Shown one piece after another: positions 25,325-33,579 of a stretch of 64,000 nt of DNA; position 1 is the first letter of the stretch; each line of letters opens with the position of its first letter. The notes beneath the pieces were generated by a model. That model was not told the DNA's origin, did not search any database, and was given only the letters and a program-made list of their open reading frames with translations. The position numbers and the translations under genes were made by a program. Source of the DNA: Planctomycetota bacterium (lineage in GTDB: Bacteria > Planctomycetota > B15-G4 > SIAN01); the NCBI GenBank assembly GCA_028289345.1, contig JANQQL010000025.1, forward strand, positions 310,001 through 374,000. The letters are read 5' to 3'.

Positions 25325-26653
25325 TCAACTCTCCCCACTTCGCCCCCAATACTCCATCCGCTTGGCAATCTCCTTCTCGAACCCATACCGCGTCGGTGCG
25401 TAGAACCCCCGCTCTCTCACTCCTTCCGGCAGGTACTCCTGCTTCACCTTCGCTTCCTCGTGATCGTGGGGGTACGCGTAGTCGCGGCCGTAGTTCAAGT
25501 CTTTCATGAGCTTGGTGGGCGCGTTTCTCAGATGCACCGGCACGGGACGATTTCCACTCTTGCGAATTTCATCACGCACGGCATGACACGCAAGGTAGGT
25601 CGCATTCGATTTGGGCGCGGTTGCGAGGTAGACCGCGGCCTGAGTCAATGCCGTATTCGCTTCAGGCATTCCCAGGAAGTGCGCCGCTTCGCGGGCATTC
25701 AAGGCCACCTGCAGGGCTTGCGGATCGGCGTTGCCGATGTCTTCCGAGGCAAAGCGAACCATGCGCCGAGCGATGTACATGGGATCCTCCCCTGCCTCGA
25801 GCATGCGACCCAACCAGTAAACCGATGCCTGGGTGTCGCTCCCTCGCAGGGACTTGTGCAGTGCCGAGATCAGGTGGTAGTGCTCGTCGCCGCCCTTGTC
25901 GTAGCGGAGCACTCGCTGACCAATCGCTTCCTGGGCGTCCTCCACGCTCACGGCCCGGCGCTCCTGCGCTTCGGTCCGCATGGCGGCGAGTTCCAGAGAG
26001 TTCAGCAAGCGTCGCGCGTCTCCATCGGCGACTTCGGCTAGGAACTCGGCCGCGTTGTCGTCGAAAGTGAGGCCCCGGGATCCGAGTCCCCGCTCGGGAT
26101 CACTCAAGGCGCGCTGTGCGAGGTCGATCAGCTGGCTCCCATCCAGGGGCTCCAATGGCACCACCCGACACCGGGAGAGCAACGCAGCGTTGACCTCGAA
26201 GGAGGGGTTTTCCGTGGTGGCGCCGATCAGGGTCAGCAGCCCCTCTTCCACTTGGTGGAGGAAGGCGTCCTGTTGGGCCTTGTTGAAGCGGTGGATCTCG
26301 TCGACGAACAGGACCGTGGCGCGACCCTCGGCTCGCAACACCTGGCGGGCGCTTTCGATGGTGGCGCGGACTTCCTTGACGCCGGCGGTGACGGCACTGA
26401 ACTCGACGAAGTGTTGATCGGTCAGGTCGGCGAGGAGCCGCGCCAGGGTGGTCTTGCCGCAACCCGGCGGTCCCCAGAAGATCACCGAGCGGAGCGGCCC
26501 GGGATTCACCATGGTTTGCAGGACGCAGCCGGGGCCGACGATGCCCTGCTGGCCGATGACTTGGTCGAGACTTCGCGGGCGCATGCGGTCGGCCAGGGGC
26601 GGTGGCACCGCTGGGGGGGCGGGATCCTTCGACTCGAAAAGGTTGGCGCTCAT
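25325..26653 (-). CDS. rarA: Replication-associated recombination protein A (MgsA/RarA AAA+ ATPase)
   Basis: 442 residues from ATG 26653. The frame is open to 26779, but homology begins at MSANLFESKD. Walker A is GPPGCGKTT (61-69), Walker B VLFVDEIHRFNK, and sensor 1 lies in LIGATTENPSFE. The C-terminal tetramerisation domain shows SALHKSLRGSDTQASVYWL, MVRFASEDIGNADPQAL and LNYGRDYAYPHDHEEA, all hallmarks of RarA/MgsA/WRNIP1. It acts at stalled replication forks in the cytoplasm. The gene stands alone: it converges on the pseudoenzyme gene and is divergent from the CRTAC1 gene. Confidence 0.95.
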   Translation of the reverse strand: MSANLFESKDPAPPAVPPPLADRMRPRSLDQVIGQQGIVGPGCVLQTMVNPGPLRSVIFWGPPGCGKTTLARLLADLTDQHFVEFSAVTAGVKEVRATIESARQVLRAEGRATVLFVDEIHRFNKAQQDAFLHQVEEGLLTLIGATTENPSFEVNAALLSRCRVVPLEPLDGSQLIDLAQRALSDPERGLGSRGLTFDDNAAEFLAEVADGDARRLLNSLELAAMRTEAQERRAVSVEDAQEAIGQRVLRYDKGGDEHYHLISALHKSLRGSDTQASVYWLGRMLEAGEDPMYIARRMVRFASEDIGNADPQALQVALNAREAAHFLGMPEANTALTQAAVYLATAPKSNATYLACHAVRDEIRKSGNRPVPVHLRNAPTKLMKDLNYGRDYAYPHDHEEAKVKQEYLPEGVRERGFYAPTRYGFEKEIAKRMEYWGRSGES

Positions 26654-27090
26654 GGGAGTTCCCCGAGGGAGGTTCGCGGCGACATCGAACTTCCTCGGTA
26701 TTCTCGCGGAAAGGTCGGCCCGAAGGCTCGCACCAACGCGAGAACCTCGCGATTCGCCAAGGAAAGGATCAGGCATCACGAGCTTGAAACACCAGCGCTT
26801 CCCGTGGGGGCCAAGGAGTTGGATCTGGGTGGATCGGGAGGGCCCCGGCCCAGACGCTCAGGATCGATCCCCCGGTCGTTCGGATGACAACGGAGGCAGA
26901 CTCGATCCGGGTTTTCTTCCGGGAGCTTGTCGTGAGTGCAGTCCGCATGGCTAAGCGAAAGAACTTGCGTCCCGATGCTCCGGGTGCCAAGAATCCCCGC
27001 CGGCGAATTGACGCAATCACGGGCGGTGGCCGACGAGCCACGGGGTTCCATGCAACGACTGCAAGTCACCATGACCGAGCCATCGCCCCG
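26654..27090. other. Divergent intergenic region, rarA / CRTAC1
   Basis: 437 bp. The CRTAC1 frame is open from ATG 26884, but that leader is rich in Arg/Gly, resembles nothing and precedes a normal lipoprotein signal, so I treat it as non-coding. No other gene, repeat or RNA is recognised. Confidence 0.35.
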
Positions 27091-28887
27091 ATGACGCTCC
27101 GCGATCGATCTCGAGCCCTTCTGATGTTCTCGTTGGTCGCTGTCTGTTCGTGCGGCGACGAATCGCCGGTGGCTCCTGCCGTGTCCCCTGAGTCGCCTGC
27201 GACCGCTGCCACTCAGGATCGCGCCCAGTCCCGGAGTTCCCCGAACGTCGTGTTCGAAGACATTGCCGAGGAGGTTGGCCTCGACTACCGCCACTGCAAC
27301 GGCATGTCGGGGAAGTTCTATCTGTGCGAGCCACTGGGGCCCGGGGCCGCGCTGTTCGACATGGACGGTGACGGAGATCTGGACCTGTTCGTGGTGCAGG
27401 GCAATTTGCTTGGCGGTGCGAGCGCCGAGGAGTCCCTGTTCCCGTTGCCCGGGCCTTTGCCGCTGAAGGACCGACTGTTTCGCAACCTTCTCGCGGAGTC
27501 CGGGGAGTTGCGCTTCGAAGACGCTTCCGCCGGGTCCGGGGTGGAGGGCGAAGGCTACGGAATGGGCGTCGCTGCCGGAGACGTGGACAACGACGGGGAC
27601 GTGGACCTGTACGTCACAAACTTCGGTGACAATGCTCTTTATCTGAACCATGGGGACGGCACGTTTCGCGACGCGACCGAGTCCGCGGGGGCCCAGGAAT
27701 CTCGATGGAGCACGAGCGCTTCCTTCGCCGACTACGACCGGGACGGATGGCTCGACCTTTACCTTTGCAACTACGTGGACTTTTCCCTGGCGACTCACAA
27801 GTCCTGCTATGCCAGCACCGGAGCGGAGGACTACTGTGGACCGTTGGCATTCTCGCCCTATGTGGACCGTCTGCTGCGCAACCGCGGTGATGGCACCTTC
27901 GAAGACGCCACCGCTTCCGCCAAGATCTTCGGCGAGTACGGCGGCGCGCTGGGGGTGGTGGCCAGCGATCTCAATGGCGATGACTGGGTCGATTTCTACG
28001 TGGCCAACGATGCTTCGCCGAATCAGCTTTGGATCAACCAGAAGGACGGTTCCTTCCTCAACGAAGCGGTGCTGGCTGGTTGCGCAGTCAATCAGTTCGG
28101 TGCTCCCGAAGGAAGCATGGGCATCGACGCCGGCGACTTCGACGGAGATGGCGACGATGACCTGTTCATGACTCACATCACCGCCGAGACCAACACCCTT
28201 TACTTGAATGACGGGACGGGATTTTTCGAGGACTACACCTCCGAGACCAAACTCGGGGCGCCCAGCCGCATTCACACGGGTTTCGGAGCGGCCTGGTTTG
28301 ATTACGATCACGATGGCTGGCTGGACCTGCTGGTGGTGAACGGGGCGGTGAAAGCGATCGAGAGTCTGGCCCGGGCCGGAGATCCGTTTCCCCTGCATGA
28401 GCCGAACCAGTTGTTCCGCAACCAGGGGAACCTGGTGTTCCAAGAAGTCAGCGATCGGGCCGGCGAGGTGTTCGGGCTGTCCGAGGTCAGCCGCGCTGCG
28501 GTCTTTGGCGACGTCGACAACGACGGCGACAGCGATGTCCTGGTGACGAACAACAACGGAGAGCTGCGCCTTTTGCGCAACAATCTCTCGACGAACGAGC
28601 GCTGGTTGGGGCTGCGACTCCTGGACAAGGAAGGGGTTCGAGATCAGTACGGCGCTCGAGTCGAGCTGGTTCTCTCCGACGGCAGACGCCTGCATCGGCG
28701 ATCCCGAGCCGATGCCAGCTACCTTGCGTCCAACGACCCGCGGGTCTTGGCGGGCTGGAAGGACGCGAAGTTGCAAGAGATCGTCGTCCGCTGGCCCGAT
28801 GGCGATGCTCAGCACTGGGATTTCGCGGAACGGTCACTCGCGCGCTACTACACTCTGCGGCAGGGGGTCGACGAGATCCGAGAGTGA
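27091..28887 (+). CDS. CRTAC1-family lipoprotein: FG-GAP/VCBS propeller plus ASPIC/UnbV domain
   Basis: 598 residues from ATG 27091, which yields a lipoprotein-type signal (LLMFSLVAVCSCGDE). The body is a chain of FG-GAP/VCBS blades with calcium-binding-like D-x-D-G-D-x-D loops: DMDGDGDLDLFVVQGN, DVDNDGDVDLYVTNFGDN, DYDRDGWLDLYLCN, DLNGDDWVDFYVAND, DFDGDGDDDLFMT, DYDHDGWLDLLVVNG and DVDNDGDSDVLVTN. The C-terminus is an ASPIC/UnbV domain (WLGLRLLDKEGVRDQYGARV, QEIVVRWPDGD). Such proteins are surface-exposed propellers, probably ligand- or polysaccharide-binding. A TPR lipoprotein gene follows on the same strand; this pairing suggests a functional unit. The ribosome binding site is not evident. 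Confidence 0.88.
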   Translation: MTLRDRSRALLMFSLVAVCSCGDESPVAPAVSPESPATAATQDRAQSRSSPNVVFEDIAEEVGLDYRHCNGMSGKFYLCEPLGPGAALFDMDGDGDLDLFVVQGNLLGGASAEESLFPLPGPLPLKDRLFRNLLAESGELRFEDASAGSGVEGEGYGMGVAAGDVDNDGDVDLYVTNFGDNALYLNHGDGTFRDATESAGAQESRWSTSASFADYDRDGWLDLYLCNYVDFSLATHKSCYASTGAEDYCGPLAFSPYVDRLLRNRGDGTFEDATASAKIFGEYGGALGVVASDLNGDDWVDFYVANDASPNQLWINQKDGSFLNEAVLAGCAVNQFGAPEGSMGIDAGDFDGDGDDDLFMTHITAETNTLYLNDGTGFFEDYTSETKLGAPSRIHTGFGAAWFDYDHDGWLDLLVVNGAVKAIESLARAGDPFPLHEPNQLFRNQGNLVFQEVSDRAGEVFGLSEVSRAAVFGDVDNDGDSDVLVTNNNGELRLLRNNLSTNERWLGLRLLDKEGVRDQYGARVELVLSDGRRLHRRSRADASYLASNDPRVLAGWKDAKLQEIVVRWPDGDAQHWDFAERSLARYYTLRQGVDEIRE

Positions 28888-29095
28888 GAGAGGAGAGTAC
28901 CGAGGGCGGATGACCACACGAGAGATCCAGGGAACACGGACGTCCGATTCCGGCCTCATTCACGAACTCTGGCGAAAGATCTTCAGCGCTTCCTTCGCCA
29001 GGTTCCGTCGGAGCTTGGGTGTGCCGCGAGTCTTCTCTCTTGGCTCGCGCAACGAGCGGGCCTCGGGAGCTGTGACTCCTGCGATCGCCGATGCC

Positions 29096-30862
29096 ATGGC
29101 GGCGCACTCTCGTTCGCGGCAATCCGGTCGCGGTCGGACCCTGCCGGCCCCGACTTTGCGGGCGGTACCGTCTCTTCTTCTGCTCCTTGGTTCGGCGGGA
29201 TGTGGAGAGTCCCCTGCTCCACTGGCCACCGAGGAGCCATCTCCGTCTCTTTGTTCTCCGGCAGCGAAACCGAACCTCGACTCGCCACCGCTTTCCGAAG
29301 GCGAGCTCGAGCCGATCCCCTACCCCGACGCCTCCCAGCTCGAACCAGATGTGCACGAGCAACTCGACGATCGCCGTCAGCGGCTGGAAGCGGAGTCTAC
29401 GAAGCCGACCAAGGACTCCGCATTGCTCGCGGACCTCTACGGGTCGTTGGGCAATCACTATCACGCGTACGAGTTGATGGAAGCCGCGAAGGCGTGCTAT
29501 CGCAACGCCCAACGGCTGGTTCCAGAGGACGAGCGCTGGCCTTACTTCCTGGGGCAGCTCTACCGCTTTCAAGGATTGCTGGGGGATGCGCTGATCGAGT
29601 TCGAGAAGGCTCTTGCTCGGAACGACTCGCGTTTGGCGACTCAGCTGGCGTTTGCCGAAGTGTGTCTTGAAGAGGGGCGTCTGGGCGAATCTCGGGAGAC
29701 TTTCGAGAAGTGTCTCGCCAAGGAACCGCAATGCGTGCCAGCGAAGGTAGGGCTAGGGCGGATCGCCTATTCGAACAAGCGGTACGACGAAGCGGTGGAG
29801 CATTTCCAGGGCGCCTTGGAAATCGAACCCACCGCCAATGCGATTCACTACGAACTGGCCATGGCCTATCGCGGCCTGGGAGACCGGGACAAGGCGACCG
29901 AGCACTTGGCGCTGCGCGGACCCAATCCGCCAAAGGATCGCGACCCTTGGATGCGAGAGCTGAACCAGCTAGCGACCGGCCAACGCTTGAAGGAGAGCCG
30001 CGCGGCTCGGTTGGTCCGGGAAGGCGCCTTCGCCGAAGCAGAAGTCCTTCTCCGAGAGGCGGTTCAAGCGGACCCCGACAGCGTCGTCGTGCGCACGAAT
30101 TTCGGGACGGCCCTTTCCAATCTGGGCCGCGATGCGGAAGCGCTGATGCAGTTTCACGAAGCCCTGCGTATTGAGCCCGACCACACCCAGGCCCACTACA
30201 ACGTGGCGGTGCTGCTTTCGCGGTTCGGTCACGAAGAACGAGCGGTCGCCCACTACCGAGACGCTTTGAACGGGCGCGAAGATTTTCAGGAAGCGCACCG
30301 AAACCTCGCCCAGAGCTTGCGTCGCCTGGGTCGTTTCGAAGAAGCCGAACAACACCTTGGCCGCTTGGTCGAACTCGATCCGGGCCACGCGGAGGCTCGC
30401 TACCTGCGGGCGCTGACCCTGGCGCGGCTCGAAAAGTGGTCAGACGTTCGCGACTGTCTCGAACGTGCGCATCAAGTTCTGCCGGACCACGAAGGGATCA
30501 CCCACGCGCTGGCGCGAATCCTTGCCGCCGCCCCCGCCAAAGAGGTCCGAGACGGACCGCGATCCCTGGAGCTTGCTCAGAAGGTGCTGGTTCGAGACCG
30601 GACGGCGGAACGCCTGGAAACTCTGGCCATGAGTCTGGCGGAGAATCGCGACTTCACTCAGGCCGTCGGTTTTCAGGAGAAGCTCCTGTTCGCCGCCACC
30701 AAGAGAAATCGCCAGGAGATGATCCCCCGGTTGCAAGCCAACCTGGATCGTTACAAGGAAAACAAGGCCTGTCGGATTCCTTGGCCTCCGGACGGCCCAT
30801 CGTTGAACCCCGAGCCGCGACCCCTTGTTCCCCTCCCGGACGGTTTTCCCGAGTCGCCGTAG
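29096..30862 (+). CDS. TPR lipoprotein paired with CRTAC1
   Basis: The frame opens upstream, with ATG 28910 behind GAGGGCGG, but a lipoprotein signal (AVPSLLLLLGSAGCGES) follows the ATG at 29096. I use that start, giving 588 residues; the longer form would put 62 residues before it. The mature protein is almost wholly TPRs: GDALIEFEKALARN, RYDEAVEHFQGALEIEP, GRDAEALMQFHEALRIEPDH, HEERAVAHYRDALNG, RFEEAEQHLGRLVELDPGH. No catalytic domain is visible. It lies just downstream of the CRTAC1 gene and probably scaffolds or presents it at the outer membrane (inference). Confidence 0.82.
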   Translation: MAAHSRSRQSGRGRTLPAPTLRAVPSLLLLLGSAGCGESPAPLATEEPSPSLCSPAAKPNLDSPPLSEGELEPIPYPDASQLEPDVHEQLDDRRQRLEAESTKPTKDSALLADLYGSLGNHYHAYELMEAAKACYRNAQRLVPEDERWPYFLGQLYRFQGLLGDALIEFEKALARNDSRLATQLAFAEVCLEEGRLGESRETFEKCLAKEPQCVPAKVGLGRIAYSNKRYDEAVEHFQGALEIEPTANAIHYELAMAYRGLGDRDKATEHLALRGPNPPKDRDPWMRELNQLATGQRLKESRAARLVREGAFAEAEVLLREAVQADPDSVVVRTNFGTALSNLGRDAEALMQFHEALRIEPDHTQAHYNVAVLLSRFGHEERAVAHYRDALNGREDFQEAHRNLAQSLRRLGRFEEAEQHLGRLVELDPGHAEARYLRALTLARLEKWSDVRDCLERAHQVLPDHEGITHALARILAAAPAKEVRDGPRSLELAQKVLVRDRTAERLETLAMSLAENRDFTQAVGFQEKLLFAATKRNRQEMIPRLQANLDRYKENKACRIPWPPDGPSLNPEPRPLVPLPDGFPESP

Positions 30863-31032
30863 AGTTTTCGACAACGCGGGGTCCCACCGTCCGTATCTGA
30901 CTCAGCGGACCGGCGTCCGGGATTTGCCCGGACAGTTGCAAGATCTCTCGATCCCGATCGAAATCGGAGGTCGACGTCTCTTCGGTGCGTCAGAGAGAGA
31001 CCCCTGGTTCCCACGATTCGAGGAGACTCGCA

Positions 31033-31641
31033 ATGACTTCCCCCACTCATCACGGTTGGACATCTCGTTGGATCACGTTCTTCGTCGTGCCGTCCGCCAT
31101 TGTTGCCACTCTTGGATTGGCCGGCGATGGTGTCACTCAGGCGTCCGGTGATTCCGCAGGGGATCCGTTGCTCTCTGAAGAGCTTCGCGAGATGTACGAA
31201 GAAGACCAGTCTTCCCGCGCGAACTGGCAGGACCTCACTCCGGAGGAAATGTCGGAGATGATCAACGGTGACAAAGAGCGGCGTGAACGAGTGCTCGATA
31301 TCCTCGCAACCGAAAAGCTGACGACGGCCGACGACTACTTCCACGCGGCCATGATCTTGCAACACGGGGAGGTCCCCGAAGACTTTCTGGTATCCCACGT
31401 CCTCTCGACGATCGCTGGGTTCAAAGGCCATTCGGCGGCGAAGTGGTTGTCGGCGGCGTCCCTCGATCGATACCTCCATCGCATCGACCGGCCGCAGATC
31501 TTCGGCACCCAGTACCGCAACGTCGACGGCAAGTGGTCCCTCGATCCCATTGATGGCGATCTGCTGAGCGACGGCATTCGTGCCGACCACTCGACCCCCA
31601 CCTTGGCGAAGGCGCGCGCCAACGCGGATCGATTCGAGTAG
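31033..31641 (+). CDS. DUF6624-domain secreted protein
   Basis: 202 residues from ATG 31033, with AGGAG seven bases upstream (a frame-matched upstream Met lacks a site). An N-terminal hydrophobic segment (WITFFVVPSAIVATLGLAG) suggests export. The remainder matches the DUF6624 pattern: D-x-x-x-R-x-x-x (NGDKERRERVLDIL), LTTADDYFHAAMILQHG, AAKWLSAASLDRYLHRI and PQIFGTQY. The function of this family is unknown; its conserved H, DR and Q residues hint at a binding pocket. It sits between the TPR lipoprotein gene and a convergent sulfatase-TPR gene. Confidence 0.75.
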   Translation: MTSPTHHGWTSRWITFFVVPSAIVATLGLAGDGVTQASGDSAGDPLLSEELREMYEEDQSSRANWQDLTPEEMSEMINGDKERRERVLDILATEKLTTADDYFHAAMILQHGEVPEDFLVSHVLSTIAGFKGHSAAKWLSAASLDRYLHRIDRPQIFGTQYRNVDGKWSLDPIDGDLLSDGIRADHSTPTLAKARANADRFE

Positions 31642-31686
31642 CGGAACGGCCATCCACCGGGCGACCCGAACGGAGGTTCGTCGTCG

Positions 31687-33369
31687 CTAGCGCAGCTCTT
31701 GAAGGAACCGAGCCGCCTCCTCGTGCCGTCCCAACTGCTCCAGCAGACTCACGTAGGGTTCGATAAACGGCCGGGGATCCGGCTCGGTTTCGAGCGCGCG
31801 TCGGTAGTGATCGATCGCCGCTTCGAGTTGTCCGAGTTCCTGATGGCACCGGGCCAGCATGCCGAAGGCGGCGAAGAACTCCTGGGGGCGGAGCTGCACG
31901 GCCCGCTGCAAAGCAGGGATTGCCTCTTCGAACCGACCGACCGATGCCACGGCAGCTCCGTAGGCAAACCAGAGAGCCGGATTGGAGTCGTTCTCGGATA
32001 GCAGCGGTTCCAGCAGGGCCACCGCGTCTTCGAAGAGCCCGCGGTCGAACAAGCCACGGGCCCGCTGATACTGGGCATAGGCCCGCACCCGCTGATGAGG
32101 ACTGGGTCGGTCCGTGGGATCCAGAGGGGACGGGGACTCCTCTGCTCCCGAAGCGGGATATCCCAGCGCCTTCAACGCATCGACCTCTCGGGCGTCCGCA
32201 GAGCGCGACTCTCGTGGCAGCGACGGGCGATCGAACACATCCGCCAAAGCGATGCGGAGTTGAGCCACGGTTTCCGAATCCTGGTTGACTCGATTGGTGG
32301 TTTCGTCGGGGTCCGAGCCGAGTTCGTAGAGTTCCGGGGTCGAGCTTTGGATGAACTTGTGGGAGTCGTCGACCATGCCGGCGATGGGACTCCAACCCCA
32401 GGCCAAATGTCCGAGGTAGGATTCGAAGTACACGGTCCGCGAGTCTTCGAGGGGCTGCAACACGTCGCGACCATCGAGGCCGTCGGGAACAGGAATTCCC
32501 GCCAGACCAAGAACCGTGGGCAGCACGTCGGCGACACTGATTGGCGAGGTGATCCGCGAACCAGTGGTGGAGCCGGCCCGGTGGACCAAGAACGGGACGC
32601 GGAGCGTCGAATCGAAGACGAAGGCTCCGTGGGTGTCTTCTCCGTGACGACCGAGGGCTTCCCCGTGGTCACCGACGACGACGACGGATGTCTCGGACCA
32701 GCAATCTGCTCGGTCCAAGTGATGCAGGAGTCGCCCGATCTCGTCATCCATGTAGGCGACTTCCCCCAAGTAGGGGTTGTCATCCTCTGTCTTCAGGAAT
32801 TTCACGGGAGGTGAGTAGGGAGTATGGGGGCTGAAGTAGTGCACCCACAAGAACCAGGGGGACGCTGCTGACTGCTGGGACAGCCAAGCGATGGCTCGGT
32901 CGGTCACTTCTTGGGCGGAGTGTTCGGGATACGCCGTCAGGGCGCCACTCACTTCGAAAGACGCGTCGTAGATCTCGAAACCTTGGTCCAGTCCGTACTC
33001 GCGGTTCAAGACAAACGCAGAAACGAACGCCGCGGTGCGCCAACCATGGTCTTGCAGAATCTCTGCCAGAGTCTCTGCGGAGTCCGGCAAGGTTGTCGCA
33101 CTGTTGGCTCGGACGGTGTGCCGCGGCGGATACAGGCCGGTCAGCATCGAGGCGTGGGCCGGAGTGGTCAACGGTGCCACGGTTCGGGCGTTCTCGAACA
33201 CGACGCTGGTCCGCGCCAAGCGGTCGAGAGAGGGGCTCGTCTCGGAATCACCTCCGTGGATGCCAAGCGCTTCCGGATTGGTGGTGTCGAGAGTGATCAG
33301 CAACAAGTGAGGCGCCGAGTCCGGAGCCGGAGAGCAAGCCGGCGACAAAGTCAGGGACGCGATGAACAA
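31687..33369 (-). CDS. Sulfatase-fold lipoprotein with C-terminal TPRs
   Basis: 560 residues; the only usable start in the frame is TTG 33369, leaving a very short lipoprotein signal (MFIASLTLSPAC). The alkaline-phosphatase-superfamily metal motifs are LLITLDTTN, HYFSPHTPY and GDHGEA. The nucleophile segment LTTPAHASMLTG has T68 at the formylglycine position, so a sulfatase activity is doubtful. From about residue 425, TPRs follow (RGLFDRGLFEDAVALLEPLL, FEEAIPALQRAVQLRP, LEAAIDHYRRALETEP), an enzyme-scaffold fusion. It is divergent from the M14 carboxypeptidase gene and converges on the DUF6624 gene. Confidence 0.82.
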   Translation of the reverse strand: MFIASLTLSPACSPAPDSAPHLLLITLDTTNPEALGIHGGDSETSPSLDRLARTSVVFENARTVAPLTTPAHASMLTGLYPPRHTVRANSATTLPDSAETLAEILQDHGWRTAAFVSAFVLNREYGLDQGFEIYDASFEVSGALTAYPEHSAQEVTDRAIAWLSQQSAASPWFLWVHYFSPHTPYSPPVKFLKTEDDNPYLGEVAYMDDEIGRLLHHLDRADCWSETSVVVVGDHGEALGRHGEDTHGAFVFDSTLRVPFLVHRAGSTTGSRITSPISVADVLPTVLGLAGIPVPDGLDGRDVLQPLEDSRTVYFESYLGHLAWGWSPIAGMVDDSHKFIQSSTPELYELGSDPDETTNRVNQDSETVAQLRIALADVFDRPSLPRESRSADAREVDALKALGYPASGAEESPSPLDPTDRPSPHQRVRAYAQYQRARGLFDRGLFEDAVALLEPLLSENDSNPALWFAYGAAVASVGRFEEAIPALQRAVQLRPQEFFAAFGMLARCHQELGQLEAAIDHYRRALETEPDPRPFIEPYVSLLEQLGRHEEAARFLQELR

Positions 33370-33579
33370 GGATCTGCGAATGGCGCACTCTTTCGCGTTC
33401 GATCGAGAACTTCGGACGAACTGGGCGGGATCTTCCGCCCACTGGTGAACGTTCTAGAAAAAGATCATGGGGCTTTTTCCGCATGTGGGCAATCGCCGCG
33501 TGAGACATGTTGCCGCAAGAGTCGGCGGCGATACTCTGAGAATTGCCCCGGATCAGAGACCTGCGAGAAAGGGACTCCC

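Noticed and set aside
26884..27090. N-terminal extension of the CRTAC1 protein from ATG 26884
   Set aside because: The extension would bury the lipoprotein signal behind 69 residues of unrelated Arg/Gly-rich sequence.
26776..28815. 679-codon minus-strand frame over the CRTAC1 gene
   Set aside because: Mirror of the D-x-D-G-D repeats on the plus strand; no signal, domain or ribosome binding site of its own.
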